NCBI RefSeq assembly: GCF_030272615.1
Contig: NC_081415.1
Span: 194,418,695-194,482,694 of the forward strand
From: Cryptomeria japonica
Taxonomy: Eukaryota; Streptophyta; Pinopsida; Cupressales; Cupressaceae
Length of the DNA stretch: 64,000 nt
Direction of reading: 5' to 3'
The notes beneath the pieces were generated by a model, which had not been told where the DNA came from, searched no databases, and saw only the letters and a program-made list of their open reading frames with translations. Shown in pieces: positions 10,541 through 22,643 of this stretch (position 1 is the stretch's first letter; each line of letters opens with the position of its first letter). A program made the position numbers and the translations under genes.

Positions 10541-13050
10541 ATGGTTGAAACCCGTCTTCAAAAATCTAAGAGAGAAACTAAAGAGGCTCAAGAGTCCGCA
10601 AACATGAGTGTCTATGAGTATGACAATGATGTCTTTTTCAATACTGATCATAACACATTACCTGACATGGATGCCTATAGAAACATTCCAAATGTTGAGA
10701 ACATAGACACTACAAACAACAATGATACACACAATGATGATATGGACAACTTTTCAGTACATTCACCAGATGTGGAAGAATCCATTATGAATCCCCATTT
10801 CAATCGATTGGTTTAGGAAATAATGAGGAGGGATAGACAATACTTTTGACAAATGATGCACAAAGTGGACCTAAGATACCTCATGATTTTGACATGTCTC
10901 AAATAATGGAAAATCGACCTTTGCAACAAACTCACTCCAACATAGATCAAAGGAGACCTAATAGTGGAGGCAATAGAGGACCACATATGGTGCCTGAATC
11001 ACCATCATCTTTGTTTCAAAAACTAGAGGTCCCACATACATATGGTCAAGCATATGATACTCACCTTCACAGACCATTATGGAAGTCTTATGTAGAAAGA
11101 TATGCTCAATCACATACCAATGCTAAGGATCAACCACCAAAGCAATTGGATATTCAAAGGCATGCTCAAAATTTGGACACAAGGAAACCCCATGTCAAAT
11201 TTGGGGGCAACACATTAGAACATGACATGCCTGTAGAGTATGGTATACATGGACAAAATAGATATTTTGTTCGTCAACATGAATCTATACCAAGTGGTCC
11301 ATATATGCAGCATCACTATAGACCTCTTCCATATGAACATGTGTATGATCAATATCATCCATATATGCAACATGCTTCTCCTCCAATTGGTGCCTCAAGC
11401 ATGGGGTATGGTCCAAGAAGTTGATCTCCACCTAAGAGAAATTTGGAACAACAAATCAGGGACATACAAAAGAAAATGGAGGACATAAATACACCAAAGC
11501 CAACATACACAATGAGAGACATATGTCCTTATCCATTTGACAAGAGCATTCCAATGCCTCCTTTTCCTACACACTTTGTGATGCCTAAATTTGATAAGTA
11601 TAGAGGAAAAGGGGATCCTAAGGCACACATAAGATAGTTTTTCATGGCTTGCATTGAGGTAGTAGCAGAAGAGACATATTTGATGAGACTATTCCCACAA
11701 AGCCTAGGTGATCAAGCTATGGAATGGTTCTCCCAACTTCCATCTGGTATTAAGTCATTGGGTGACTTAGTAGAGGAATTTATTCAACACTTCTCCTACA
11801 ACATAGAGATAGAAATATCAGTCACTACTTTGTGCAACACCAAGCAAAGAGATGGAGAATCTTTTGCATCATTTTTACAAAGATGGAGGAATCTAGCTAG
11901 CATATGCTCTTGTGAAATTCCACAAAAACAAATGGTAGAAATGTTCACCCAAAATTTTAACAAAGATATTGGCTATGATCTAAGGAAAGCTTGTTTGTCC
12001 ACCTTCAAGGACATCATTGAAAAAGGATTAGCAACAGAGAAGGTCCTAATTGAACAAGGAGTCATTAAGATATTCAAGGAAAACAAAGATGACTTTAAAG
12101 GAAAAGACAAGCCAAGATTTTGGAATAAAAACAAGAACACAGTCAATGATGGTGTTGTTGATGCCAACACAGTGTGACCTAAATTCATTTTTTCGGGATC
12201 AAGTTCTACAAACAATCAAGTGAATACTCAAACAACTTCTAGATCATGAAGGAAGTACACCCCATTGGGAGAACCACTTGAGTCATTTTTCAAAAAGTTA
12301 GTGGCAAACAAGGTAATCACAGCTCCAAATTTTCCTCCATATGAGCCAAAGGTTAAACCAAATTGGTGGAATGATGATGAGTATTGTGAATTTCATAAGA
12401 GCAAGGGTCATAAGATAGGAAATTGTCATCGACTGAAGAACATCATACAAGATCTCATTGATAGAGGTGACATTGAGATTGAGGGACACTCATCCAATCA
12501 AGAACATGAGATGTTTAAGGAACCGTTCCCAAAGCATGACAAGGGAAAAGTCAAAGCCACAGATGACCAAACCAACTATACCAGAGCATCCTATAACTAT
12601 GATTCAACTATTAATCACATCTCGATGGACAATTATGTCTCTACCATTATCATCAAGGACAAAAACCCTGAGAATTCTACCCGGAGACCCAAGATTGTCC
12701 TAAGAGGTGTTGGATCTTCTTCCAAACCTACCCTTGAATGTAATGTCACAACCCACTGAGGTAAATACACTTTGCAAGGTGCTCTAACCAAAAACACTGC
12801 TTCCTCATCAACCAAACCTGAGTATGACCTTATAGAATAGTTAGGGAAGACACCCGTGCTCATCTCCATCCTTGAGCTATTACGCATATCCCCCACACAT
12901 AAAGCTATTCTTGACAAAACCTTGAGAGACACTGCCATTCCTATAGATCTAAATGTAGACCAGTTTCAAGCCATGGTGGGATACCTTTCCATTCCACACT
13001 CTCTTACATTCATAGAAGCAGATGACGCCCCCGTAAGTTAGCCACATAAT
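10541..13050 (+). pseudogene. gag: Element B gag
   Basis: It starts MVETRLQKSKRETKEAQ at 10541, a start typical of plant gypsy gag. The frame changes between 10817 and 10845, after which one frame continues to RT with stops at 11422, 11635, 12175, 12247, 12757, 12838 and 13039. In order: a low-complexity His/Tyr/Pro-rich part, PYPFDKSIPMPPFP near 11525, a retrotransposon gag domain (WFSQLPSGIKSLGDLVEEF, then ESFASFLQRWR) at about 11690-11890, and a zinc-finger-like CEFHKSKGHKIGNC at 12385-12426. It forms the capsid and binds RNA. Many stops sit where paralogues have Gln, Arg or Trp codons. Confidence 0.85.
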
Positions 13051-13617
13051 GCACCACTACACATTGAAGCCTTCATACATAAACATTGAATAAAACAAGT
13101 CCTGATAGATGGAGGAGCTGGTCTAAACATTTGTACATTAAGCACTATTAAACAATTGGGATATTCTGATAAAGCTGTGAATTCTACAAATCAAATCACC
13201 ATCAAGGCATATGATGATGAAGAGCATTCGTCCAAGGGCATAGTCACCTTACCTCTTAGAGTTGGGCCAGTTACAAAGAATGTGGTTTGTCAAGTCTTGG
13301 ATCTAGATCTCACTTATAACATATTGCTAGGACGTCCTTGGATTCATGAAATGAGGGCAGTCCCATCTACATATCACCAATGCATTAAGTTTCCTCACAA
13401 TGGAGTGGAAGTAACAGTTAAAGGCAATCCTAATCTATTCATATACTACAATAATCTTAGATCAAAAACTGAGACCATCATTCCCAGTAATCGTGAAGTT
13501 GTTCCTTCCTCGGCATACATTGATCCTGAGTCATTAAAACCTTCGACATCAAAACAAGGTGAGCTTAAAGGTAAGTTTCAAGACAAGGGAATGGGGGAAT
13601 ACACTTTAAATTAGACC
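13051..13617 (+). pseudogene. pro: Element B aspartic protease
   Basis: VLIDGGAGLNICTLS near 13100 is the active-site loop; plant gypsy proteases of this group have DGG where others have DTG or [16 protein letters not shown] near 13320 is the conserved C-terminal half. A stop at 13087-13089 lies just before the active site, another at 13615. The protease would cut the gag-pol polyprotein in the particle. Confidence 0.85.
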
Positions 13618-14994
13618 ATGTACTTACGACAGGTCATGAGTTCACCAAAAGAATATGGAAGAGCACATCCTAACAAGCAAGTAACCATCATGGTACTCAA
13701 ATGGGATCCTACTACCTTTCAAAGATGGGGTGAACTGGAAGAGGAAGATCTATACAAAATGCTTTACAAAGACATTAAAGATGATACACAAGATCACATC
13801 AGTCTACCATGTGAGAAATATGGCAAAGGCTTCAAGATTCTACAAAAATTCGGGTATGATGGAAAAAGCCCTCTTGGGTTGTGAAAGGAAGGCATCATTG
13901 AACCTTTACAACCTCAATTGACATTCAAAAAGGAATGCTCGAAGGGACTTGGTTTCTTGACTTCCAAGGTCCACACTCAAAGGGCAGAAGAAGCCTTACA
14001 AATCAAAGCTACCAAAATTCAACAAGAGGATTGCTATTCCATAGACTCCAATGATTGGGAATGGGGTTTAGATAAATCCTCCAGTGACTATGAGCTCACT
14101 GAGACATTCCGAGAGCCAGATGAACCCACAGAAGAGGAGGAATTTTATAAAAGATTCAAAATTGGTCAAGAAACAACCCATGAGGATTCCACATAGTCCT
14201 TATCTCAAGGTCCTAGGATGAAATCACATAGGATGAGAACCCCTGTCCCAGAATGTGCTACTAGTGATGATAATTTGGATTCGCTCGCGATCAAGACTGA
14301 TGAGGAGAGTGCCATCAATGACCTCGATAATTACCTTGACATACCCGAATATAACTGCATCTTCACTCCTAGCCCCACTAACTTCGAAGACATTAAAGGC
14401 TTTCCCCTCCTTCACCACCAACTCATTGACTGGGATCATGAAGGACCTGCACATTTTGACACATTCCAAAATGATGAAGCTTTTATTGACTATCTTGGCA
14501 TATGAGATGATCTTCCCTCTGGGGACCATAGAACTCAATAGCGTGGCATATTTTGGTGAGGGTGTCGGACCTTCTAGTCGCAAAAAAGTGAAAATAAGAA
14601 CAAACCAAGGGTCTTATGGCGAAAACCACACTGTGGCACTGTCTGACCGCAAAAAAGTAAAAAGAAAGGACGTATCTGAGGGCGAAAACCTCTCTGAGGC
14701 ACCTGAAGATGGAAGGCTCGACATTGTCCCAACATCATATGAGGAAAAGTCATCCATGTTGGTAGAGGAGACTGTCAAAACAAACATTGGTACAGAAAAG
14801 GTTCCACACAACATATTCCTGGCTCAATCATTGACAGAGTCAGAAAGGTCAAAATTCATAAGTTTCTTCAAAGAACGACAAATCAACTTTGCCTGGTCAT
14901 ACGCTGATATGCCTGGATTGGATCCGGATTTGGTAATGCATCATTTGATGGTTAAACTGGGGGCAAAACTAGAGTGAAATAGAAATTAAGAAAG
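13618..14994 (+). pseudogene. Element B G-patch and linker before RT
   Basis: YGKGFKILQKFGYDGKSPLG near 13820-13880 followed by EGIIEPLQP and KGLGF is a G-patch-like motif, a Gly-rich RNA-binding motif found after protease in several plant gypsy elements. The linker is acidic (EPTEEEEFYKRFK). Readable sequence moves to the +1 frame from about 14506 to 14977, then back, so two compensating frameshifts are present. That segment ends with LTESERSKFISFFKERQINF and SYADMPGLDPDLVMH, the usual lead-in to RT. Confidence 0.75.
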
Positions 14995-16229
14995 ATGCAT
15001 CCACAAGTGGCATTACTAGTCAAAGCAGAACTTGAGAAATTATTAGATGTCAGATTCATACGCCCAATTGATTATCTTGAATGGATCTCCAACTTGGTGC
15101 CTATCAGTAAACTAGATCACAACATCAGAATATGTACAAATTTTAGAGACATCAACAAAGCTTGTCCAAAGGATGACTTCCCATTACCAAATATTGACTT
15201 GATTGTTGATCTCACAGCAGGTCATGAAATGTTATCGTTGATGGATGGATTTTCTGGTTATAATCAAATAAGGATCGTGCCCAAGGATCAACACAAAACA
15301 TCATTCACTTGTCCTTGGGGAACTTTCTACTGGAATGTCATGCCCTTCGGGCTAAAAAATGCAGGTGCTACATATCAGAGAGCCATGACTACTATCTTTC
15401 ATGATCTTATGCACATAACCATGGAAGATTATGTCGACGACCTCTTGGCAAATCAATAGACAGAAATACACATTTGGACATACTTTCAGTCGTCTTTGAT
15501 CGGTTGGAAAAATACAAAGTAAGATTAAACCCCAAGAAATGTGTCTTTGGAGTAACCTCCGAGAAGCTCCTAGGATTCATTGTATCCAAAAGAGGAATCA
15601 AAGCTGATCCAGCAAAATTCAAGGCCATCTTGGAGATGCAACCACCAAGAAATATCAGTCAACTTCGGTCTTTACAAGGTAGACTCCAGTCCATACGAAG
15701 ATTCATAGCACAACTTGCAGATAAGTGTAATCCTTTCCAGCACTTGCTACATAAAAACATCAAATTCAAATGGGATGATAACTATCAATAGGCTTTCCAG
15801 ACACTCAGAGATTATCTTCTGAATCTGCCAGTTTTGATGCCACCAGTTCCAAATCAGCCTCTATTACTATACATATCAGCTACTCCAATAGCACTGGGGG
15901 CACTCTTAGCACAACAAATTGCTGAGGGCAAAGAAAAAGCAGTATACTATATCAGTCACACATTGGTGGGATATGAGCTAAACTACACACCAATTGAGTG
16001 TGCATGTCTCACCATGGTCTTTGCTTCGCAGAAATTACGACATTACATGCTCACTCATAAGACTAAGTTGGTTGCAAGAATCGATCCATTGAAATACCTT
16101 CTCAATAAAGCAACACTTACTGGGTGACTAGCCAAATGGGTAATGATCCTGAGTGAATTCGACATCGAGTATGTGCACATAAAAGCGATAAAATGACAAG
16201 CCATTACAGATCAATTAGCAGATGCTCCC
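14995..16229 (+). pseudogene. pol: Element B reverse transcriptase and RNase H
   Basis: RT motifs in order: ALLVKAELEKLLDVRFIRP, NLVPISKLDHNIRICTNFRD, LSLMDGFSGYNQI, TSFTCPWGTFYWNVMPFGLK and the catalytic EDYVDDLL at about 15425-15448. Immediately after YVDD a one-base loss in an A run shifts the frame (14995 frame ends at 15459; the next frame carries DILSVVFDRLEKYKVRLNPK). RNase H follows (LLLYISATPIALGALLAQQ, YISHTLVGYELNY) with stops at 15789 and 16125. The region copies element RNA into DNA. Confidence 0.88.
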
Positions 16230-16922
16230 ATGATAGATGATGTTCCTCTAAGTTCAGAATTTCTAGATGAATCCATTTTAACAATGTCACATGTGAAGCC
16301 ATGGCAACTGTACTTCGATCGCTCATACACACAGCATGGGGCAGGAGCTGGCATCCTCTTTATAACTCCTCAAGGAGACTCTATACCAAAATCATACCGC
16401 TTATCATTTCCTTGCACTAACAATATAGCGGAATATGAGGCATTAACAACTGGATTATGGATTGCAGTTCAGTGGAAGATCCAAGAACTTTGTGTTTTTG
16501 GGGACTCTCAACTTGTAATCCGTCAAGCAACTGATTATTACCAAACAAAAGATAAAAAATTAGTACCTTACAAAGAAATGGTGGATGACCTGAAACAACA
16601 CTTCACAAAGATAGATTTTGAGCAGATACCAAGAGAGCAGAATCGTGCCGCAGATGCCATGGCTACAATTGCTTCACCGATCGATCTACCTCCAAATGAG
16701 ACCTGCTATGAGTTCTTGGTGGATAACCTTTTGGTTCCTTCATATGAGATCATTCCTACTGAGATGATATGTGTTGTCGGTCCCGAGTCCCAGTTATATG
16801 GTTCCATTTTCACATACCTTCATGACAATACCCTACCTCCTGATCTATCAAATAACCAACGTCGCACTTTCATTCGCCAATCCTCTCGATATGTCATTTT
16901 AGTTGATATCCCATGCCGATGA
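16230..16922 (+). pseudogene. Element B second, archaeal-type RNase H (aRNH)
   Basis: A second RNase H fold: LYFDRSYTQHGAGAGILF, NNIAEYEALTTGLWIAV, FGDSQLVIRQATDYYQTK and REQNRAADAMATIAS carry the D, E, D and late acidic positions of aRNH. FDRSY replaces the usual FDGS. Element A keeps FDGSYTQHG at the same place. A tandem RNase H plus aRNH between RT and integrase marks the Tat lineage (established knowledge). Open for 230 codons, ending at 16920. Confidence 0.85.
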
Positions 16923-18050
16923 GGTCTATATGGCACTCTTCTTAGATGTTTAGAAAGTGACAAAGCTCAGATTACGTTACGTGAAGTACATGAAGGGATA
17001 TGTGGTCCACATGCTAGTGGTCCTACCTTGACCAAGAAACTCATCAGGACTGGATATTACTAGCCCAATATGGAAAAGGACTCATATCAGTTTGTCAAGA
17101 AATGTAAGCAATGTCAAATTCATGGAGACCTCATACATGTGCCAGCACAAGAACTTCAACCAATTGCGTCTCCTTGGCCCTTTTGTCAGTGGGGACTCGA
17201 TCTCATAGGCAAGATTCACCCTCGTTCTTCCAATGGTCATAAATTCATTATCACTGCCACAAAGTATTTCACAAAATGGATTGAAGCCATGCCTCTCACA
17301 CAAGTCATTGGAAAATAGATTTCTACATTCATCCTCAACTATATCATTTGCCGATACGGTATTCCTGTTTCCATTATCACTGATAACGGGCATCCCTTCA
17401 AAAATCAAGATGTTCATGAACTCTGTGATCGCTTCCATATTTCCCATCATTTCTCCACACCATATTACCCCCAAGGTAATGGCCAAGCTGAGGCATCTAA
17501 TAAAACAATCCTTAAAATCCTAAAGAAGACAGTCGATGACGCTGGCTGTAATTGGCATATCCAACTTAATCCTGCACTTTGGGCCTACCGCACAAGTGTC
17601 CGCACACCTACAGGAGCTACACCCTATTCACTTGTCTACGGTGCTGAAGCCATCTTTCCTATTGAGGTCGAGTTACCCTCTTTACGAGTCTCTTTGCAAA
17701 ACATCATCAGTGATGAAGACTATAGGGTCTCTCGCTTACAAGAGCTTGAACTATTGGATGAATGAAGACAAACTGCTTTTAATCATCTCAAGGCTTATCA
17801 ACAACAAATGAGTCACAGCTACAATCACAAGGTCAAGCCTCACACATTTGAGGTAGGTATCTTGGTTCTCAGAGAAAACCCCAAAAATCAGCAAGACAGC
17901 GAGAAGAAGGGCAAGTTCGAACCAAACTAGCTTGGTCCTTACATCATTACAACAGCATATGGATCTAGTGCATATCAGCTCTCAACTACAGAAGGTGAAC
18001 CTTTGGAAGATCCTATCAATAGTATGCACCTTCGCAGGTTCTACACATAG
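16923..18050 (+). pseudogene. int: Element B integrase
   Basis: The zinc-binding HHCC region (VHEGICGPHASG, then KKCKQCQIHGDL) is followed by a DDE core: GLDLIGKIHP, ITDNGHPFKNQDV and GQAEASNKTILK. Then come ALWAYRTSVRTPTGATPYSLVYG and a C-terminal GPYIITTAYGSSAYQL, LRRFYT. Stops lie at 17061, 17316, 17762 and 17927. Integrase inserts the cDNA; the CATGG duplications are its footprint. Confidence 0.88.
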
Positions 18051-18059
18051 CTCTTCAGA

Positions 18060-18140
18060 GTATCCTAATTCAAAAATACAAAAAAAATTTATAAAAACAA
18101 AAAAAATCGTTACTTAGTGAAAACCTAGCAAACAGGCAGT
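18060..18140 (+). other. A-rich tract and conserved post-integrase motif, element B
   Basis: An A-rich tract (18070-18110) is followed by AGTGAAAACCTAGCAAACAG. Element A has the same arrangement at 29910-30075 with AGTGAAAACCTAGCAACATG, so it is a conserved 3'-region landmark. Confidence 0.55.
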
Positions 18141-18339
18141 TTGTGACCCAAAAAAACATTGAAAAATTGAGAAAAGTAAAGAAAAATAATTTTGTCCAAC
18201 GATTAAAACCACTTCGGTGGTGCCCTGGGAAAGTACCATGGTGAAAATTGGGTCACCAGCGCCATACGTAGAGACATTGCTCCTCCCTCCTTGAGGATTC
18301 ACTTTCATCCTTTCACTTTGCACACACTCACAACCTATT

Positions 18340-19145
18340 CATTCATAATAAACTTACCCATTCCCATCATGGCTTGTTATTGATCTACCCAAGATTGGTT
18401 CGCCATTCATAATAAACCTTTCTTTTCACTCCCTTTCCATCCATAATAAATCAGATCCTATCTGTGGCTAAGGCAAATCCTACATCTAGTAATGGGTGTG
18501 GAACTAAGAACATCACATGTTTCGAGGAGTACAGTTTCTTCCACTTTTCTTTAGTCTATCCACGCACAATCCACAATAAAGAAAACATTTGCATCATCAT
18601 CCGCAATAAAGTATCAGTTTCATGGATTTAGTCAGTTTTAGATGAGACACAGCAGTAACAATGGGCTTCAACAAATCAAATCTTTCAACAGACTCAGACA
18701 ACATATGGTTCAGTGCTATCTATCCTTTTTGTGAAAGTAAACATTGTGACCACAATAAAATAAGACTTATACAAGTGACAAGAGACACTAAACTTGAGGA
18801 CTACAGTGGATGTTGGTGTCGAGTCTTGGTTTTTTTTTGATTTTATCTTTTGGTGACATGTCTTTTAGCTTTTCCAGGATGTCTCTGACTAGAGATTCTA
18901 TGTCCAGGATGTCTTTGACTAGAAAGGCGAGGATGGGGTATCGTCACCTATTTGTATTTTCTATCTATGGATTGTCTCTTAGTAATGCTATGACTTGTCC
19001 AAGGATATGAGGACACTATGAGTCTAGTATGAACTGGGGCATTCCTTGTTTATGACTGTCTTATCTCCATGCAAACAGGTACAATGACTTTCTGGGTCAA
19101 ACATATGCCTCGATTGTCATAACCTACTTGCCATAATAAAGCTCA
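18340..19145 (+). repeat. Scattered CCANAATAAA motif, element B 3' region
   Basis: At least seven copies of TCCATAATAAA, CCACAATAAAG or CCGCAATAAAG lie near 18342, 18403, 18441, 18572, 18602, 18752 and 19133. Each includes AATAAA, the polyadenylation hexamer. No ORF in this stretch looks real. Confidence 0.5.
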
Positions 19146-19279
19146 ATGATGATAACGCACAAGAAGATCCTTTCACTTTCATATATTTTATCTTCCATCC
19201 CCCTTTCTTGATTGACTTCCATCGTCCTTCTCGATTCCGCGTAGCCTGCTATCACATGACTAAGTATAATGACACACCC

Positions 19280-19580
19280 AAAACATTTGCATTTCATGTA
19301 GTTGCATCTGCATTACCACATATAAGCATTTCATACATACATATAGATATCACAACTGCATCACATGCTGCACACAACACCTGTTAGCACAATTTACATT
19401 TGCATTATCCTATTCATCTGCATTACACACATTCACAATTGCATCATGCATACACATATAAAACATAAAAGAACAAAAATATTGCATTTCATTATGTACA
19501 TATTTGCATCCATATCATAAGAATCACATAAGAACATCTCATCACATAAGTACACATGCATATAGCTGCCACAAAGAAGA
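19280..19580 (+). repeat. TTGCAT-rich irregular repeat, element B 3' region
   Basis: Low-complexity stretch with recurrent CATTTGCAT and GCATCACAT words, between the AATAAA repeats and the antisense gene. Element A has a more regular repeat (30915-31245) in the same relative place. Confidence 0.4.
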
Positions 19581-21681
19581 ATCATCTCATATATATATAT
19601 AAAGTGTCATGATACAATGATGTCAAAATCATATGACTACAATCACCCGAAGGTGTCTACATCATCATACAAAAATGATACAATACTGACACATAGGGAG
19701 CCCTCTATGGCTATGATGAACTCCCTCCCTCGGAGCTACTTGGCCTCGATAGAATTTGAGCCCCCGAAGGACCCACCCCAGGATCATCCCTCTTGTCCCC
19801 TCTATCTGGTGGTGGTGGCGGACCCATAACCCTAGCACTAGATGCCTGTCTCCTCTGGCTCCCTCTCGTAGCTGTTGCTGTCCGTGATGGTCTATGGAAG
19901 CTCCTCACCCGCTGATCCACTGGCACTGCACCATAATAGAGATCCCACCAGTAGGCAATCTCCTCCCCAGCCCACAGAACATAGGCATATCCGGCCCCTG
20001 TGTCCTCTGCTCCCTGCCTCCCAGCCCTCACTGCTATCTCAGCCTCTGTATAGTGCTGAATGGCCTGGTCTCACTCCCGCTCAGTATCTCAGAGCTGCCT
20101 CCTGAACCTATCCCTCTCCCTCTCTAGCTCCTAGATCTCATCTACCTATCCATGGCAGATCTCCCTCAGCTCCGTCAGCTCATCCTCCTCTGCCTGAGCC
20201 CCCTGTGGCTCTGCCTATGGCTCCCCCTGTATGGGTGCCTGGCCCTGTGCCTATGCCTGTACTGGTACCTGTCCCTGTATCTGTCCCTGTACCTATCCCT
20301 ATACCTGCACCTATCTGGGACCCTATGCTGTTGGCACCTATAGTAGTAATCCACCATGACCCCTCACCACCTGAGCCTGTCTGTCCTCTCCACCCTCCCT
20401 CCGCAGGGCAACCCTCCTCTCGCCAACTGCTCCCCTCCTCCTCCGTTAGCCTCTGCCACCATCATCTCCATCATCATCTCCATCTCCACCACCATCTCCA
20501 TCTAATAGCTCTCTTGGATCCGTTAGACGTGGGAAGGGATGCTCGGCCTAGTATGCCGTGTACTCAACATCCATGCTGGCATCCTCAATCTCTGGCCACA
20601 TGTCCCAGGGTAGGGGCATCATCTCTACTAGCTACGTAATAGCCTGATCATATGATAATAGGGGCCCAAACTGCGCCTGATCTCTGACAGTCCGTGCATA
20701 CATGCCTAAACCTCGTGGCATCTGCTGAATCCTGCCGAACTGCCTACCCACCTTGTCTACTAGCTGCCTCTCCATCATATAGGGTGTCTGCCCAATTAGA
20801 TACCTACTCTGGAAGGTGTAGGGAAGCTCTACCGCATCATCCTCCCACTGCTCACATCCTAGGTATGGCCTCCATATGACCATATCAATGTCATCAATCA
20901 CTCACCGCTAGTGCTCTAACCTGCCAATCCGTGGCTGTGAAGTGATCATGTTGTACAAGTGTACGAAACTACGTCCATGACCTTTGCCCTTGAAATGTAT
21001 CGATTTCATCACTGGCAGATGCTCATAGGCCCACACCTGTAACAATGTGACCCCGTAGCCCAATCCCACTGATCCGTGGTACACGAACTGATGCAGCTCA
21101 TAATACAGGTGTGCTAGCACACACGGTCCCCAGGCATATCTGGTGTGCTGTGTCACTAGTGTCTCCAGTGCACCTCCCCAGCCCACACCCAACCCTTGTG
21201 TTGCTCTATCAGGACATAGGAACCCACTGATCGCTCCTCCTATCACTGCTAACAACGCTAATCCTATAGTTGTCATAGTGTCCCAAGCCACATGCCCTGC
21301 CCTCATCTCCAGTCCTGGGTCCTGGAACACTCATCTTAGGGCCTCCCTATCTCCATCTTGATCATAGGGAATTAGCTCCCTATCGATCGATATCCACAAA
21401 ATCCTATATACATCCTCTAGGGTGACTGTCATCTCACCCATCGGCAAATGGAATGTACAAGTCTTGGAGTGCCACCTCTCCACCAGTGTAGTCAATAGTC
21501 CCATGATCATCCGAAACTCAAGCACATACAAAATATGTCTCAATCTCATAGCTTCGATCGCAGCTCGCTCCTCAAATGTCAGCTCAAGTCGCAACCTCTG
21601 AGTTGATGGGAATCTCTCCCGTGACTCCAGCATAGGCAAATACTCCTGCAGTCAAGCAAATCAATCATGTCAGTCCTAGTG

Positions 21682-21891
21682 ACACTCACTGTTCATCACA
21701 AAGTGTTGCTTCTATCCTAGTGGTACTCCCTGTTCATTACAAAGTACTATGTGTTTTGCACTCACTGTTCATCAGAAAGTGCTGCTCACATTTGCACTCA
21801 CTGTTCATTACAAAGTGCTGCTCATATTTTAGTACTCCCTATTCATCACAAAGTACTATATCTTGGTACTCACTATTCATCACAAAGTGCC
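21682..21891. repeat. Array of six short hairpins with covarying stems
   Basis: Six units of about 30-40 bp share the loop sequence CACTGTTCATCACAA or a close variant. Stems: ACACT/AGTGT (21682-21706), GTACT/AGTAC (21723-21747), GCACT/AGTGC (21758-21782), GCACT/AGTGC (21794-21818), AGTACT/AGTACT (21831-21857) and GGTACT/AGTGCC with one G-T pair (21865-21891). Changes on one arm are matched on the other. The array sits in the intron 37 bp from the acceptor. Confidence 0.75.
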
Positions 21892-22120
21892 TTGATCTAT
21901 CCTATCCTAGGGCCTCTGCTTGAGTGAATCCTCTTGAGTAATTTCCTCATTGGCAACACATGTTCTATCACAAAATTGTCAATCCTAGCCCTATTTGCAA
22001 TCTTAGTCTTCCCTAGAAGACCTGCTTGAGTGTATCCTCTAAGCAACTTATCCAATCGACAACGTATGTTCATCACATAACTACCAATTTGACCTAGAAG
22101 ACACAAAATCACATTTTTTT

Positions 22121-22375
22121 GACACAAACACGCTTTCCTGACATAAATGCGCTTGAAGACTGCACAGACGCGCCTGAAGGACACAGACGTGCCTATGCTT
22201 TGCACAGACACGCCTGGGCAACACAGACGTGCCTTCTTGGCATAGACGCGCCTACACATCATAGATGCGGTCGCATTCATCGCAGAGGCATTTTTTGACA
22301 CAAATGCGCCTAGCACCAACACAGAGGCACCTCGCGGGCATAGACGCGCCTAGCACCAACGCAGATGTGCCTAGA
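22121..22375 (-). repeat. CpG-core motif cluster in the antisense intron, element B
   Basis: About twelve copies of a CACAGACGCGCCT-type motif, spaced 17-25 bp (for example ACAGACGCGCCT near 22161, CATAGACGCGCCT near 22240 and 22340). It is the reverse complement of the leader motif CGCGTCTGTG. Confidence 0.75.
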
Positions 22376-22643
22376 CATTTTTGGACATTTTTGGACCCTA
22401 ACCTAAAGCACATTTATTTCCCTATCTACCATGCATTAATGACAACAATCAATGCATCAAAGTACAAGGAGGTTTTGTGGTACTTACCGGCTCTCCTGCC
22501 TTTGCTGGCCTCTGAAATCGGCGAACGTGGTCGAATCTGTGCACAAAGGCCATCGCTACTGACTGCTGCTGCTCTATTTTCGCTTTGCACTCTGCTCTCG
22601 TGGATGTGTGGATGACAATGAGGATGTATCTTCCTTCGTGGTC

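Larger units (their letters stand above)
21646..22487 (-). other. Predicted intron of the antisense PMD gene, element B
   Basis: The donor CCG/GTAAGTA (exon ends at 22488) and the acceptor GACTGCAG/GAG (exon starts at 21645) fit plant consensus. Joining them keeps the PMD frame open. The intron contains the six-hairpin array (21682-21891) and the CpG-core repeat cluster (22121-22375). Confidence 0.7.
19711..22553 (-). pseudogene. Antisense plant-mobile-domain (PMD) gene in element B, two exons
   Basis: On the minus strand a TATA box (22653-22644) precedes an ATG at 22553. Exon 1 is 22 codons (22553-22488). An 842-nt GT-AG intron (22487-21646, donor GTAAGTA, acceptor CTGCAG) leads in frame to exon 2 (21645-19711). 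Exon 2 shows the PMD signature: LVERWHSKTCTFHLPMGEMT and VTLEDVYRILWISIDREL near 21470, TRYAWGPCVLAHLYYELHQ and GVTLLQVWAYEHLPV near 21100, VIWRPYLGCEQW and DKVGRQFGRIQQMPRG near 20750. Acidic Gly/Asp and Gln-rich repeats follow. Stops begin at 21331; most in the Gln-rich part are TAG where neighbours have CAG. PMD (aminotransferase-like) proteins occur in plants both as host genes and in transposons. The cellular role here is unknown. Confidence 0.85.

Noticed and set aside
10540-18050. Autonomous, active element B
   Set aside because: At least fifteen in-frame stops and several frameshifts in gag-pol, although LTRs are similar.
20152-20639. Plus-strand ORFs rich in Leu/Tyr or Pro/Val
   Set aside because: Shadows of the Gln-rich and acidic repeats of the antisense PMD exon in B.
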